Of a stretch of 64,000 bases of DNA, positions 24,210 through 35,915 are shown in pieces. The stretch is from Manis javanica (lineage: Eukaryota > Chordata > Mammalia > Pholidota > Manidae). The notes under the pieces are model-generated. The model did no database searches and was not told where the DNA came from. It saw only the letters and a list, made by a program, of their open reading frames with translations. The stretch lies in NCBI RefSeq assembly GCF_040802235.1, contig NC_133156.1, forward strand, positions 27,671,343 through 27,735,342, in the 5' to 3' direction. The translations under genes were made by a program, and so were the position numbers. Position 1 is the stretch's first letter, and each line of letters opens with the position of its first letter.

Positions 24210-24378
24210 TGGAGAATATAGTCAATGATTCTGTAACATCTTCCTATGTTGACAGATAGTAACCACACCAGTGGGGGTGACGATTTAATAATATGGGTAA
24301 CTGTAAAACCACTGTGTTGTATATTTGAAACCAATATAAGATTGAATGTCAACAGTACTTCAATTAAAAAAAAGGATG
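24210..24378 (+). mobile_element. Young L1 3' end with perfect target duplication
   Basis: A 169-base L1 3' end ('gaaccactgtgttgtatatt'-type text, ending in an A tail at about 24365-24373 plus GGATG). It is flanked by the identical 18-base word AAAAGATTACATTAATCA at 24192-24209 and 24379-24396. The perfect duplication and A tail mark target-primed insertion of a strongly 5'-truncated copy. Confidence 0.92.
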
Positions 24379-24396
24379 AAAAGATTACATTAATCA

Positions 24397-25259
24397 AAAA
24401 AGGGGGCAGGCATTTCTCCAAAAGATTCCCATTGATTATTCTAGTTCATTCTCACTGCTCGCATGGGGTGGGGGTAGGCATTACAACTCCCATGTCTAGT
24501 TAAAGAGGCTGAGGCCCAGGGTCCCTTGCACCCCTCCCTCCCAAATGAAGCAGGGAGGGATGACCCAAGTCACCTGGGCTGGGGGTGGCTCCATTCTCCC
24601 GAGCCCCCACCACTCCATACACACACCCAGCCCACTTTGTTCACTTGCATCATTCCTGGGCCCCCTTGGTATCATAGTTTATGATTCCTGAACTAATTCA
24701 ATCTGCTTCCTTACAGAAATGGAGAAACTGAGTCCCAGGGAGGAGCAGGGCTTACCCTATCAGCAGTGATGGACATCAGGGCAGAGCAAGAACAACCTGG
24801 GGAGGCGCCTGCCTGTCAGCTGTCCCCCTTGCCCCACTGGGTGTGCATGAAAAGCTGAGAAAGCTCAGAAAAGCACAGGTATGCAAGGACTCCCAGGGTC
24901 AGTCCAGATACCATTACTGGGCCCTTGGAGATGTGTCAGTATGGGGAGGAGTCAGTGTTGACTCTGGTGGGCCTGTGGCTCTGGGACTGGCATAGTGGCC
25001 AGACTCTTGTCTGGGGCTATCTGCTCTGACAGGCACGGACATTCTTATCATTCCTCATTTGGCCTGCTCCTCACACCCCCCTGTCAGAGTCAGTTCTGTC
25101 CTGAGATGGAGTGGGGCTGAGGGAGGGAAGAGTGGAGAACACGGCAGGGATACGCTCCCACATGCAGCGCAGCACACAGTCCCACTCATGCCCCCAGACT
25201 GCACCCACGCAGGCCCCAGCCACCTCCTTTCTCCCCCAGCCTGCCCTCCATCCAGTGCA
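24397..25259. other. No gene seen; MIR scraps
   Basis: Weak reverse-MIR text occurs at about 24430-24535 and 24680-24755 ('gaaatggagaaactgagtcc'). Otherwise unique. Confidence 0.45.
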
Positions 25260-25450
25260 TAAGAGCTTTGGAGCCAGACTGTCCGATGATGGAGTCCAAA
25301 GCCAGCCTCCACTTACTGTCACTTAACTCAGCTTCAATTGTTTATTCATAGACTGCGGATAATAGCACTTACCTTATAGGGTTATTGAGAAGATTAAATG
25401 AGATATTAGGAAGCCACTTAGTACCATGCCCTGCCTATAGTAGCAATCGT
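25260..25450 (+). mobile_element. MIR SINE
   Basis: 'agctttggagccagactgtc', 'ttaccttatagggttattga' and 'agattaaatgagatattagg' are in order. Confidence 0.88.
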
Positions 25451-25489
25451 TACTGTTACTTTATCCAGCACTCCTCTATAGTTGCCACC

Positions 25490-25905
25490 TCTTCTGTACC
25501 CACGGCCCCTCCCAGAGGCCAACTCACAGGCTTTCCTCAGGCAGCTCACCCATCCGCACAGCCTACCACACACACTCTGACCCCTCTACTCCAGGCAGCC
25601 TAGGAGTCCTAAGGCCCAGGCACAGCCATGTGTCCCCACCTTCCCTTCTGCCCAAAATGCTCTCACCACCACTTCTTCGCAACCCCCAACTCACTCCTTC
25701 CTTCATGCCCCAACTCCAGGCCCACCTCTTCCAGGAAGACTTCCCTGGAGACCTCTGGCCCACCTCCTCTGAGCTGCTGAGGCTCTCTGAGTGGGTCATG
25801 GCCACTCAGCACTGCTGTGGGATTCCTGACCGTCCGTGACACAGCCTCTTCCTTCTTCCTCCCCAGAGTCTCTTCAAATTGAAAAAAGCACTTATAAGGC
25901 TTTTG
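25490..25905 (+). mobile_element. L2 LINE fragment
   Basis: 'cttctgcccaaaatgctctc', 'cccacctcttccaggaagac' and 'ttccctggagacctctggcc' are L2 words in order. Confidence 0.8.
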
Positions 25906-26717
25906 GGGCACCCTGAATCAACCTCCTTGTTCCTGTGCTACCCGACTCCCTGTGCCTGTAGTGACCCATCACTCACCTTCCTGGAGATGGGAACAGGGTA
26001 AGTCCTGCAGACCATGAAGTGTGGGCCAGTTACCCAGATGGACAGACAGAATCATCTGTAAGTTGGGAGAGGCAGGAAGAACCCTCACTCCATTTTGCGG
26101 TGTTCCAGGAATAGTTCTGTTGAGGGATGAGGAAGCAGAGAGGATGGGTCATCTGGAGCTGAGGGTCCCTGCTGGGGGTGGGGGCGGAGAGCTCCTGAAG
26201 CCCATCTGTAGGAGCAGATGTTGAGGTAGGGCCTAAAGCCTGTAGGACAGCAGCCTGGAAGTAGGAGGATCAGGACCCAAACTCCTGACTTTCGTACTAC
26301 AACCTATGGCAAGGGGAGGAGGATGCAGACTTGTTCTGAAAAGCCCTGGAAGGTGCTTTGGGACCCAACTGTGAGAGCGGAAGATGCTGTGCGTAGCATA
26401 TCCCATTCAACCTGGGGAAACTAACCACTCAAAGAGCCAAGCAGACTTGGCTGCAGTTAGCTCTCCACTAGGTGAAGGGAGGGGGTAGGCAGAGGCTGGT
26501 CAGCGTTGGTCAAGGTCGCCTAGAAGGATCCTTACTTTGTGTGGAAGAGGGACCAGGATTCTTCCCAGATTCTTCCAGAATCTGATAGTCAATGTCTAAT
26601 ATTCAAAGTAGGTGATATAAAAACTTGGAAGCCTGGTTCTAAAATTCTGTTACTTTCAGGTGCTGAAATGCTACAATTTCATGATTCTGAGATTTAAACA
26701 TATTGTGATTCTTAGGT
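25906..26717. other. No gene seen
   Basis: Unique DNA, then from about 26590 a degenerate run of 'gattct/attct' words that resumes after the DNA transposon at 27055. Confidence 0.45.
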
Positions 26718-27055
26718 TCTGGAACAGCTCTGTCCCTTAAAAGTGTAATGCAAGCCACACACCAAATGTTAAATTTTATAGCAGCCACATTAAAAAAAAT
26801 AAAAACAAATAAGTGAACTTAATTTTAGTAATACATTGTATTTACCCCAACATACCCCAAATTAGCATTTTGACATGTAATTAATGTAAAGAAACTATTA
26901 ATGAGATGTTTAAGTTCTTTCTTTATTACTGTCTTTAAAATTCATTGTTCATTTTATGCTTATAGCACATCTCAATTCCCTCTAGTCACATTTTAAGTGC
27001 TCAGTAGCCATGTGCGGCTAGTGGCTACCGTGTTGGACAGCACAGTTTAGGAACC
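26718..27055. mobile_element. DNA transposon remnant (hAT-like), copy 1
   Basis: Ends in 'gccatgtgcggctagtggct' and 'accgtgttggacagcacagt', mirrored by 'acagctctgtccc' at the other end, with an A/T-rich middle. A homologous copy lies at 53.17-53.50 kb. Old non-autonomous element; the precise family name is not assigned. Confidence 0.7.
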
Positions 27056-28574
27056 TGAAATCTATGACTCACTTTTCTAAAATTCTAGGATGGTGTGTCC
27101 CTGAGATTCTAGAATTCTGCAGCGTACTAAGGTTCTATGATGTTACAACTGTGATTCCACCAGATTAAAATGTTTTCCACAAGTCTGCTCATGGATAAGG
27201 CTTCTCCCACATGTCTTTTGCATGGAAAGAAATCCAGGCCCTTGCTGAGCCCCTGGACTACCCCTGCCATCTGGCTGTGGCAGAGGGGGTGGACATGCCC
27301 ATGAACCCAGGGTGCTGGCCTCTCCACATGAAGCCACTTCGCCCACCATCCCTCCAGGTTGTCATCTTTCCATCCATGTGCACAAGCCTGGAACTGAGCC
27401 TCCTGGGGGGAGGGAGTGTGCCTCTGATGCCTGGCTTAGCTGCTGTCCATCCTGGAGAGCATCTGGGGGCTGCTGCAGCAGATGGAGCTGGGAAGTGTGG
27501 CTAAAACCTCAGATGGAATCCCCGGAGGGTGAAACTGGCCTCCTTTTGCTCAAGGCTGGAGCCTGGAGGCCTGGAAAGGGCAGATATCAAGAGACCAACC
27601 ATCTGGCCTGGGGAAAGCCAGAAGGGCTCTCTGAGATCATGTGATATATGCCTTGAATGGTGCAGATGGGGAAACTGAGGGCCAAGAGAGTGGGGTTTCC
27701 AACTAGGCATAAGGGGAATGTTGAGCTCAGCTAGAAGATGCTTCCTGATTATCCAGGGGTCTCCTTTTCCTGCTCCCAAGCTTCCTCTGCTACCTCTACC
27801 TGTGGGCAAAGTCAGGGCACAAATCTGGCATGGCAGCATGTCAGGGAGGATGTGGGAAGGCCCCACAGGTGTTTTATCTAGATGAGGGACTCCATGGCCA
27901 GGTCCAGCCTTGCCGCAGGCCTACAGAAAGAGTCTAGGGGATGGGGGTTTGAGCACAGGCAATAGTCTGGGTGAGGTAGAAGCTTCTGCATCTGCTGCAG
28001 AACAGATTCATCTCTGTGTTGCATTTCAAAGTCTTTTGTAGCCACAGTCCCATTTTATTCTGTATAGACAGAAAGGTGGGCAGGAGGACCTGCCATCAGC
28101 ATATTAATTCCCAGTGCAGATGCCACACAAAGGGCCTGGTGCTGGAGCATTGTTGCTGTTCCACTTCTTACAGGGGAAAAACTGAGGCCCAGAGTGGAGA
28201 TATGAGCAGTCTCAAGCAACAGAATCAGAGGGAGGCCAGGTCTAGGCCCTGGGGAATCATGGGTTCAGTACCCATCCAGAGAGCCTCCCCACCTTGCTCC
28301 ACTCCCAGGCACCCAAACACTCTGCAGCCAGGGACACAAACATCAGGTGTCACCTGCAGCCACATTTTCCATGGGCTGCTTCCAGGCTGGATTTCCCCTC
28401 TGGGGAAAGCCCCAGGGTTGTTCCGCATAGTCAGGAGAACCAGGGAGGAAATGACAATGGTTCTGCTACAGAGGGCAACAGGAAACAGTCTGACCTTTGA
28501 CTTCTAGGGAGCGGACTCTGCCAAAGTAGGGGCAGGGAGTGAGTGTTGGGGGCAGCAGAAGGAGGGTAGATCTG
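27056..28574. other. No gene seen; MIR scraps
   Basis: Reverse-MIR-like scraps occur at about 27655-27700 and 28130-28205 ('ggggaaaaactgaggcccag'). The rest is unique. Open frames of up to 163 codons show no known domain. Confidence 0.45.
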
Positions 28575-28775
28575 GAATACAGATTTGGAAAAGCACAGAC
28601 TTTATAGTGAGGTGGACCTGGTTGGAGTCCCAGCACTGCTTCTTCATACCTGTGTGATCTTGTGTCCTTGACTTCACCTGGGCTCCCTCATCTGTTAGCT
28701 GGCTTCCCCAGTGCACTGGGCATCTGAGGGTACATAAACCAAGCCCATAGTTAGTGTTGAATAAATGTTATTCTC
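28575..28775 (+). mobile_element. MIR SINE
   Basis: 'ggttggagtcccagcactgc', 'gtgtgatcttgtgtccttga', 'tccctcatctgttagctggc', ending 'gttgaataaatgtta'. Confidence 0.8.
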
Positions 28776-28829
28776 ACCCATGGCCTTCCAGCAACCAATC
28801 AGTCCTTGGGCAAACCCCCCTCCCCCACA

Positions 28830-28900
28830 TACAATCTGCCACCCTTTGTGCAGTATGCTCTGTAAATATTTATTGAATAAACAAATGAATGAATCATCGT
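28830..28900 (+). mobile_element. L2/MIR-type 3' end
   Basis: Short terminal fragment: 'gctctgtaaatatttattga' followed by 'ataaacaaatgaatgaatca'. Confidence 0.55.
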
Positions 28901-28989
28901 TGCCAGCCAAAAACACAGCAAAGTACAGGGGAAGACTTTGAACTGATCTATCAGGAGATCTGACAGACTGTCACAACTCGTTGGGTGGC

Positions 28990-29165
28990 TCCATTTTTTA
29001 AAGAACATAATAACTAACCTTTCTAAAGCACTCAGCATACCAGACTTTGCTAAGAACCTCAGAGCACTTAGCTCTCCAAGCAGCACTCTGAGAAGGTGTG
29101 ACTATTGTCCCTATATTCTAGATGGAGAAATTGAGGCACAGAGATGCTACCTAGCCAAGAGGTGA
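28990..29165 (-). mobile_element. MIR SINE
   Basis: 'aacataataactaacctttc', 'attctagatggagaaattga' and 'ggcacagagatgctac' are in reverse-MIR order. Confidence 0.85.
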
Positions 29166-29819
29166 CATTGCTCGCTGGCCTAGCTCACGGTCTTCACTCA
29201 GGGATGGCTGAGGCCCTCCAGCTCTCCCTGCCAGCTTCCCTTTGCTGGGATTCCTCCGGGACAGGGCATGCCTTTCCCAGACTGGTGCTGGCACTACCCA
29301 CAGATTCCCATGAGTTTTGGAGGCCCCTACAAGTCAGCTTTTGGGGGTGTATGTGGCAGATGAAGTTGGGGCTCTGCCCACTCCAAGACTGCCATTAGGG
29401 CCTTTGTCGGGGACTGATTCTCACAGCCTTCCAGCTGTTTCCTGACCAGAGGGAGGCAGGAAGCAAGGCCATGGGGGATCTTGGTCCCAGCTCCCTTGTC
29501 CTCCTTTGGCTCGTCCTCCCCTTTCCCTGCTCCAGCTCCAGGACCTTCCTCTTCCTAGCCCAACTGCAGACCTTGAACTTGAGCTTCACTCCCAGGCAGA
29601 GCTTCGAGTGTGAGGGCAGTAACTCTGGGCTGGGAAGTCAGAGACTGGATTCTATGTGCTGCCAGCACCCTAGGGGTGCTTTTCTCTCTGGACTGGCAGA
29701 TCTGGAGAAAACCTGTCCCCAAATGTCAGAGATGGCAGTTGGGAATGTGCCAACAGTTTACATGGGCATGTCATTTTACCAAGTTCCATGGTGACCAAGT
29801 GGGATCATCCTGACCACCC
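29166..29819. other. No gene seen
   Basis: Unique-looking DNA. A 107-codon + frame at 29471-29794 begins with a hydrophobic stretch. It has no family match, and the locus has no known gene here. Confidence 0.4.
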
Positions 29820-30110
29820 TGTTAGAGACGGGTTAGATTGTTATCACCCTGATTTAACAGAAGAGGAAACCGAGGCCCAGGAGGATTAAAGTCATGATTA
29901 TGCAGACATTTAGAGGCAGAAACAAATGTTTACCCAAGTCTCCAGAGATTATATGATAGCAAACTGTTACTACTGCAAATATTTACTCAGTTTTGCCTCT
30001 GCTAAGAGCTTTCCTCTCATCACTCATTTAATCCTCTCAGTAATTCCCCATTCTCCAGGTGAGGAAACTGAAGCTCAGAGAAGCACATCATTGCCCAAAG
30101 TCTGGTTCTT
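29820..30110 (-). mobile_element. Two adjacent MIR fragments
   Basis: First piece about 29825-29905 ('acagaagaggaaaccgaggc'), second about 29970-30110 ('catttaatcctctcagtaat', 'caggtgaggaaactgaagct'). Both are reverse. Confidence 0.8.
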
Positions 30111-30774
30111 CACATCTGTGAGCCAGAGAGCATCAAAGTCTGGCACCAAAATCTCAGGTCTTACAGGTAAGACAGAGCCACCTCCACCTAGGATGGAGAG
30201 GATTCCTGTTCCTCAAAGCTGAGCGTAGGACTGACCTGGCCTCACTCCTGTTCATGGTGCTGCTTTAGACCTGGTGCAAGCAGCTCCTGGGAGCCACCCA
30301 GGCAACAGGCCCTGGGAATGTAACAGGTGCTGCAGAACTTTGGGGCATGTTGGGGCCACGTTTGTGTGTGAGCCCCCTACACACAGCAGCAGCCCCTGGT
30401 CTAGGCTAATGTGGCCCTATGAACTGCACAGATGAGCTCACATATGTTGCACACAGATTCTTTTTTTCCTTCCTTACTTAATTCATTCTTCAAACACTAG
30501 CCAAGCAGCCCTCATATTTCTCCTCATAGACATTCACTTCATTTGCCAGCCTCCCCAACCAGGGATAACTATGTAACTTATGGGGCCCAATGCAAAATGA
30601 ATATGCAGAACCCATTATTCAACAGTTAAGAATTTCAACACACTGACAGCAGAGCATTCAACCAAGTATAGCGTTCAGTGTGCATGCACAGGGGGCAAGC
30701 CCATGAACCAGCCCTGTCCCAGCTCGTCTCTGTGCCATGCCACCTGAACCCTTGTCCCTCTAGCTCTCCTGTCC
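30111..30774. other. No gene seen
   Basis: Unique-looking DNA. About 30460-30560 has a T-rich patch but no assignable repeat. Confidence 0.4.
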
Positions 30775-31265
30775 TGCCACCTAGCCTCCTTTGAAATCCT
30801 TGTGCATAACCAGGCTTTCTTCCATCTCAGGGCTTTTACAAAGGCTGTTCTTCCTGCTGTGAGCCCTTTCCCCAATCTTCTCTCAAAACTAGGTCCTTCT
30901 CTTCATTCAAGTCTCAGCCTAATGCCACCTCCCCAAGGAGGCCTCCCAGGTTCCCAGTCTACAGTGCCCCCCATCCACACATACACACACAGCTCTGTTC
31001 CGACAGCTCTCCATCATATCTGCTGCTTACGCCTTCCTGGTGTGCATCAAGATTTGTGATCTCACATGTACTTGTCAGTTCACTGTTTATTGTCCCTTTT
31101 CCCTGCCTTGAAGGTTGGCCCCCAAAGACAGAACCCTTGTCTGTCCTGTTCAGCACTGAATCCCTGAGGTCCAACCCAGTGCTTGGCACATAGTAAGTGC
31201 TCAGTAACTTTATAAATCACTGAATGAATGAATGAATGAATGAATGAATGAATGAATGAATGAAT
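30775..31265 (+). mobile_element. L2 LINE 3' end with (TGAA)n tail
   Basis: 'cagggcttttacaaaggctg', 'cattcaagtctcagcctaat', 'gtgcttggcacatagtaagt' then 'gctcagtaactttataaatc'. The tail at 31221-31266 has expanded into eleven TGAA units, the usual fate of L2 ends. Confidence 0.9.
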
Positions 31266-31266
31266 G

Positions 31267-32254
31267 GACACAGACACCCTACCCCCCGGTCTCCTCCCAC
31301 CCTTCCTCTGAAACCCGCACAAGCACAGGGGTGCTCCCTGAGTATCCTGGTGCCCCAGACATGCCACTACAGAGAGCAGATGAGACCCAGAGGGGCAGGT
31401 GGATCCTGAAGCCTTGGAACAAGGGCAGATGGAAGTGGCCAGGCCTGGAGGAAACGGGAAAGAGAAAGCAGCAAGGAGGGAGAGAGGACAGCAAAAGAGG
31501 ACAGCAGAAAGGAAGAGAGAAGAGGTAGGCAAAGAGGGAAGAACAGGTTGGGCTTGGTGATAATCCCGTTTCTTCTCTTTATTAGCGAAACTAATAATTA
31601 CTATTAATGCCTGGCCCCTCCTTGACCCTTTCATCCCATTTAGTGGGGAAGTTTTGAAGATGAAAGTCTGGGGTGGGGTGGGAGGGGGCCTCTCAGATGC
31701 AGGTTCCAGGGCTTCACAACCACTAATTAAACTTGGCAGCCTTCCAATTACCCCCCACGCGGGATGCGTGCCACCTGATTTGATGCCTTCCCAGGTGGGA
31801 ACACTGCGGCTCACTGCTCTCCGGGCTGGGCCCTCCTCCCAGTTATGCTGAGTAGCCGCAGCTGGGGAGGTGGGGCTGTCGGCAGAGATAGCCATGAGGG
31901 AGGTGCGGGGAAGAGGAACTTCACACCAGGCTGCACTGCAACTCAGGAGCCCTGCCCCCAGCTGAGATTACAGCCCTGTCCCTGAGACTGTTCCCCCACC
32001 CCCACCCGGGCTCTGTGTCTCTGGGCCCTGCCAGATGCAAAGGAGGATCTAGTCAAAGAGAGAGTCAGCATGTCCATCTCCTCCTCAGAGCCCCAGGGCC
32101 AGCCACAGTCCTGGTCTCTGGCATCCCCATTCATTCCACCTCCCTCAAAGAGGGCACCCCTTTCTAGTAACCATAAATGATCTCAGCCAGGATTTCCTGC
32201 ACACCTGCTGTGATGGTGAGGTAGAATAGGGACAAGGGATGAGTGTCATGATTA
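31267..32254. other. No gene seen; candidate conserved element at 31560-31860
   Basis: Purine-rich unique DNA at first. A block at 31590-31760 then carries several TAAT cores (CTAATAATTACTATTAATG, CACTAATTAAAC, CCAATTACC) and E-box-like CACCTG words. No repeat family was recognised across it. Confidence 0.45.
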
Positions 32255-32835
32255 ATTTTTCCTGCCTATGATGAAAAATGCTGAGATATGAATAGTATAG
32301 TAAAAGCAAGAGGGACTCCATCTTAAGACTAAGAGTCCATTTCAAAAACCAGGGAGTTAGGAGGTAAGACTCCTAACATTTTATGGTAATTAGACAGTAA
32401 CTGATCCTATCTTAAGGTAGGGCAGGCAGTCCTAAATGATACGTCCCCACTATTTGAGGGTAACCAGTATCTTGGAGAAGAACAGGATCCAGAAATTCCT
32501 TGTGTTAGGTTTATCTGACAGACTATCTAGAGGAATATGGATAATGACATAATGTCTCTCACTGGAGGTAGACATCATGAGACCACATGTCAAACCTACA
32601 CTCACCCCCACCACCCCCTACCACCCTTTGCCTAATTCTTGAAATCTTAAAAGACAGAATCCTAAGCCCTTAAGCACGCCTCCTCTCTGAGGCCCACACT
32701 CACCTTTCTTCAAGTGTGTATTTTGCCTTAAACAAAGCCTTCTCACTGCTCAACTTACTGCATTTTGTCTCTGCACTCGTTCAGTAGTTAAGTGTCTTTG
32801 TTACTTTGCTGTTTCATTAGATTTTTCTAGACTTA
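32255..32835 (+). mobile_element. Solo LTR-like segment
   Basis: Text typical of an endogenous retroviral LTR: 'gagggactccatcttaagac', a weakened poly(A) signal region 'ccttaaacaaagccttctca', then 'actgcattttgtctctgcac'. No retroviral gene remnant adjoins it. The ends (TG...CA) and the family were not determined. Confidence 0.5.
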
Positions 32836-33569
32836 AGCATTAGTCTTCTCTCTCTCAGTCCTAGTCCAAGTAGGGAAGGGCTACTGAGATCTCTGACTTG
32901 GGCTTGAAAGCTCCTGTCACCTGGGTGACCAGGACAGGACGGCAGCTGGGCGATCATGCTGTCTAGTAGCCTGCCTGAAATCTCTTTGCTTTGGGAAGCT
33001 CTCAGCACATCATCTCACTCCATCCAGTGCTCTGTGGCTCCCCCAGGTCCTGGGGTGGTAGGGACTTAGTTCCCATGCTGTGCAGATTCAAGTGGACATT
33101 TGGATGCCAGGTGATCCTGGCTTCAGGAGTTAGGAATGGATCTGCCCTGTGCTGAGCAGGAGTTCAGTGAGCTTCCCTTTCCTCCCGTGGCTCTTCCTTG
33201 CTCTCTGCTGCGTGCATGGCTGCTGCCATTCACTGCTACTCTCACTTTAAAGAATTCCTTCTTTACCTGTACTGTGCAACCAGTTCAAGAATTCTTTCTC
33301 TATCAGAGTTAAGAACCCTCCCCAGTCCAGGCTGAGGTTTCACCTAGTGAGCAGGGTGAGACCTCCCCAGTTGCAGCTGCCCAGCAACAATGGTGCCCTC
33401 ACTACCTCCCCTTGTTGACTGAGGACTGGACTGGGGCTGCATGAGTTCATCCAAACCCTTGACATTACGTACAATCTAGAGGCTCCTAAAGTTACATCAG
33501 CAGCCCTAAACTTCCCAGTGAGCCCCAACTACCTACAGCCACACACACTCTCCCCCAATCTTTCTAGTA
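32836..33569. other. No gene seen
   Basis: Unique-looking DNA. A 16-base phrase close to CCAGTTCAAGAATTC lies near 33280. Could include further LTR flank, but nothing firm was recognised. Confidence 0.4.
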
Positions 33570-34375
33570 GGACATCACACTGATGGCTTTAAAAATAAGA
33601 CTGCCTGAGCTTCCCTCCCTCCACCCAAGTCATGAGCTCCCCCAGGCTCTCCCATCTTGAAAAATGGTCCCACCTTCCACCCATTGCTCAATCCTAGAAT
33701 CTGGCATTATCCTCACTCCTGCATCCAATCCTTCTGAAAATCCTTCAGATTCTACTTGCAAAATATCTCTCAAATCTGGATATTGTCTTCCGTCTTCATA
33801 GCTACCCTCATGCTCTGAGCCACCATCATCTTTCACCTGCATGACCATCTTCACCTGATCCTCCAAAGCCAGAGTGGAGTTTGACACCCTTCTTAAAGCT
33901 CTTTACTGCCCTTCCACAGCACACCCCCACTAGGGCCCCCCGCGCTCTGGCTTCTGGACAATTTCACCTCTTTCCCTTGCTTGCCTGCCCCCTTTCTTCA
34001 AGCAGTCTCTTGGGCTGTTTTCTGCCCAGGCAGCTTCTGTGCCAGGTACTCCCTCTGCCCTGACGCTGTTTCTCCAGCCCTCTGCATGGCTGTGCCTTCT
34101 CTCCCTTCAGGTCTCTCCCTCAGAGTCGGTCCCCACCCCCTCCCAGGGAGTGAGCCCACCAGCATAACCTTGGGCCTGCCTGTTTCCATCACAGCACTTA
34201 ACTGCACTCTGCAATAATAAACCTGTCAGCTGGTTTACTTGTGTAACAGCTGGCTAGCTCCTCCACTAGATAGTACCTTCATGTCTATGCCATCCCTTGC
34301 TTAATTACTCACCAATGCCTAGCACAGTGGCTGGTACATAGTAAGTGCTCAACAAATGTGCTGAATGGATAACTA
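33570..34375 (+). mobile_element. L2 LINE 3' part
   Basis: 'gcatccaatccttctgaaaa', 'ctttcacctgcatgaccatc', then 'cctagcacagtggctggtac' and 'atagtaagtgctcaacaaat'. About 800 bases with a complete 3' end. Confidence 0.88.
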
Positions 34376-34489
34376 ACTCAGAATCCATATCCTGGCACCA
34401 CTAACCCATTGAGGCCTGCTCCACCTTTCAGGGTGACTCAGAGCAGATCCTTCCCAAGTCAGTCCTGCTGTGTAGCAAAGTGCACAGAG

Positions 34490-34640
34490 GCCTGGAGCTG
34501 GATCTAGGAGGCCTGTTGGCAATCTCTGCCTACTTACTCCACTAGGAACCAGCTGAGTGACCTTGGGCAGGTCCCTGACCTTCCCCTGCCTCAGCATCAC
34601 AGTCTGGACAATGAGGATAATAATCTGAGCTCCTGGGTGT
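34490..34640 (+). mobile_element. MIR SINE fragment
   Basis: 'gctgagtgaccttgggcagg', 'cctgcctcagcatcacagtc', 'aatgaggataataatctgag'. Confidence 0.8.
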
Positions 34641-35784
34641 GGTCCAAGGCACAATGGGAGAATGGTCACCAAGGCCACATCACAACCATGTCCGAGGTGG
34701 ACCTCCTGACTGAAGTGCAGACACACACACTCACACACTCCACAACCACCTTCTGGGCTCTGGAACCACAAGCCCCTCCCCAGCAGAACCCCAGCTTTCC
34801 GCCGCCAGCCTCCACCAAGGCCTGTCAGTCCCCCAGTGTGGAGATCAGACACCATCTAGTGGGGTACCTAGGTGACAGCAGGCATTCAGCCCCTTGTTCG
34901 GCTCAGGGTGGTGAGGCAGCTCCCTGGGAAGCCAACGGCCTGGCAGGACAGAGCTGGGCCTAGGAGCAAGCAGAGGGCTGCTCGTTCTGGTGCTCTCACC
35001 CCTTCAGCTTCGAACTCACCTCCCACCATTCCCTCTCCTCCAGCCACACAGAACTTCTCCACAAATGGTCCGAGTTTTCCTTTGGCTTAAGAACTGTTTT
35101 CTCAGATTGGGAATTCTCCCTCACCGGCTTCTCCCTGACCTGGATGAATCCTACTTTCCACTCTAGGCCTTTATTGAAATAGCACCTGCCCAGAAGTTGC
35201 AACCAAGCTAGAGCTGCTACCTGGAGCCCACAGAGCTTCCCACCCCCTTTGTTAACCTGCTCTCTAGTCTCCATGTTTCTTGCCTGTATTCCTCGCTGGG
35301 CAAGGACTTGACTCTGCTGAGGCTCTGGGATGCTCCCCTGTAGGTGCTGAGAGGGTCTGAGGTCCACTCACTAGGCCCTCAGGTGAATCCTGTGTGGGGC
35401 GCAGCCTGTGAAGTGCAGAAACCGGGGATTTCCAGGAAAGATGCAGTGCGCTGCTTCAGGCTGGGCCCCACCTCCAAGCCCAGTGCCTGGTGGGCTACAG
35501 GTCATTCCTGATTGTTGGCTGACCTTCCCCCTCTGAGCCATGGCTTCTCCCCAGTCTCCCAGTGCCCCCATTTTCAGAACTTCCCTTCAAGGGAAACAGA
35601 GGATGGAGCTCACAGGCAAACTGAAGTTTGAACTTTTGCTAAAGGGAAATTTGGGGCCTTCCAGACTGGGCTTAAGAGTCCAAGAAAGGGCTTGATTTCA
35701 TGTTTCTTAAGGCCAATTCCCTGCTTTTCATTCATCCACTCAACGGACACTTAGAAACCACTTGCATCTGAGATTTCGGACATT
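34641..35784. other. No gene seen
   Basis: Unique-looking DNA with a possible reverse L2 end scrap at about 35725-35775 ('cattcatccactcaacggac'). No exon was recognised. Confidence 0.45.
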
Positions 35785-35915
35785 GGGGCTCTGGAGTCAG
35801 AGTGCCTGGGCTCAGGTCCTCGCACCACCACCTGTGGCTGTTGACCACTTGTTTCCTCAGCAGTAAATGAGGAGAAAAAAAATGTCTAGCTCATAGTATT
35901 GAGAGGAGTCAATGA
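35785..35915 (+). mobile_element. MIR SINE fragment
   Basis: 'ggctctggagtcagagtgcc', 'gtttcctcagcagtaaatga', 'gctcatagtattgagaggag'. Confidence 0.8.

Noticed and set aside
31080-31895. 271-codon minus-strand open frame
   Set aside because: It runs through an L2 end and the (TGAA)n array, giving repeated Ser-Phe-Ile-His residues, with no domain and no splice or promoter support.
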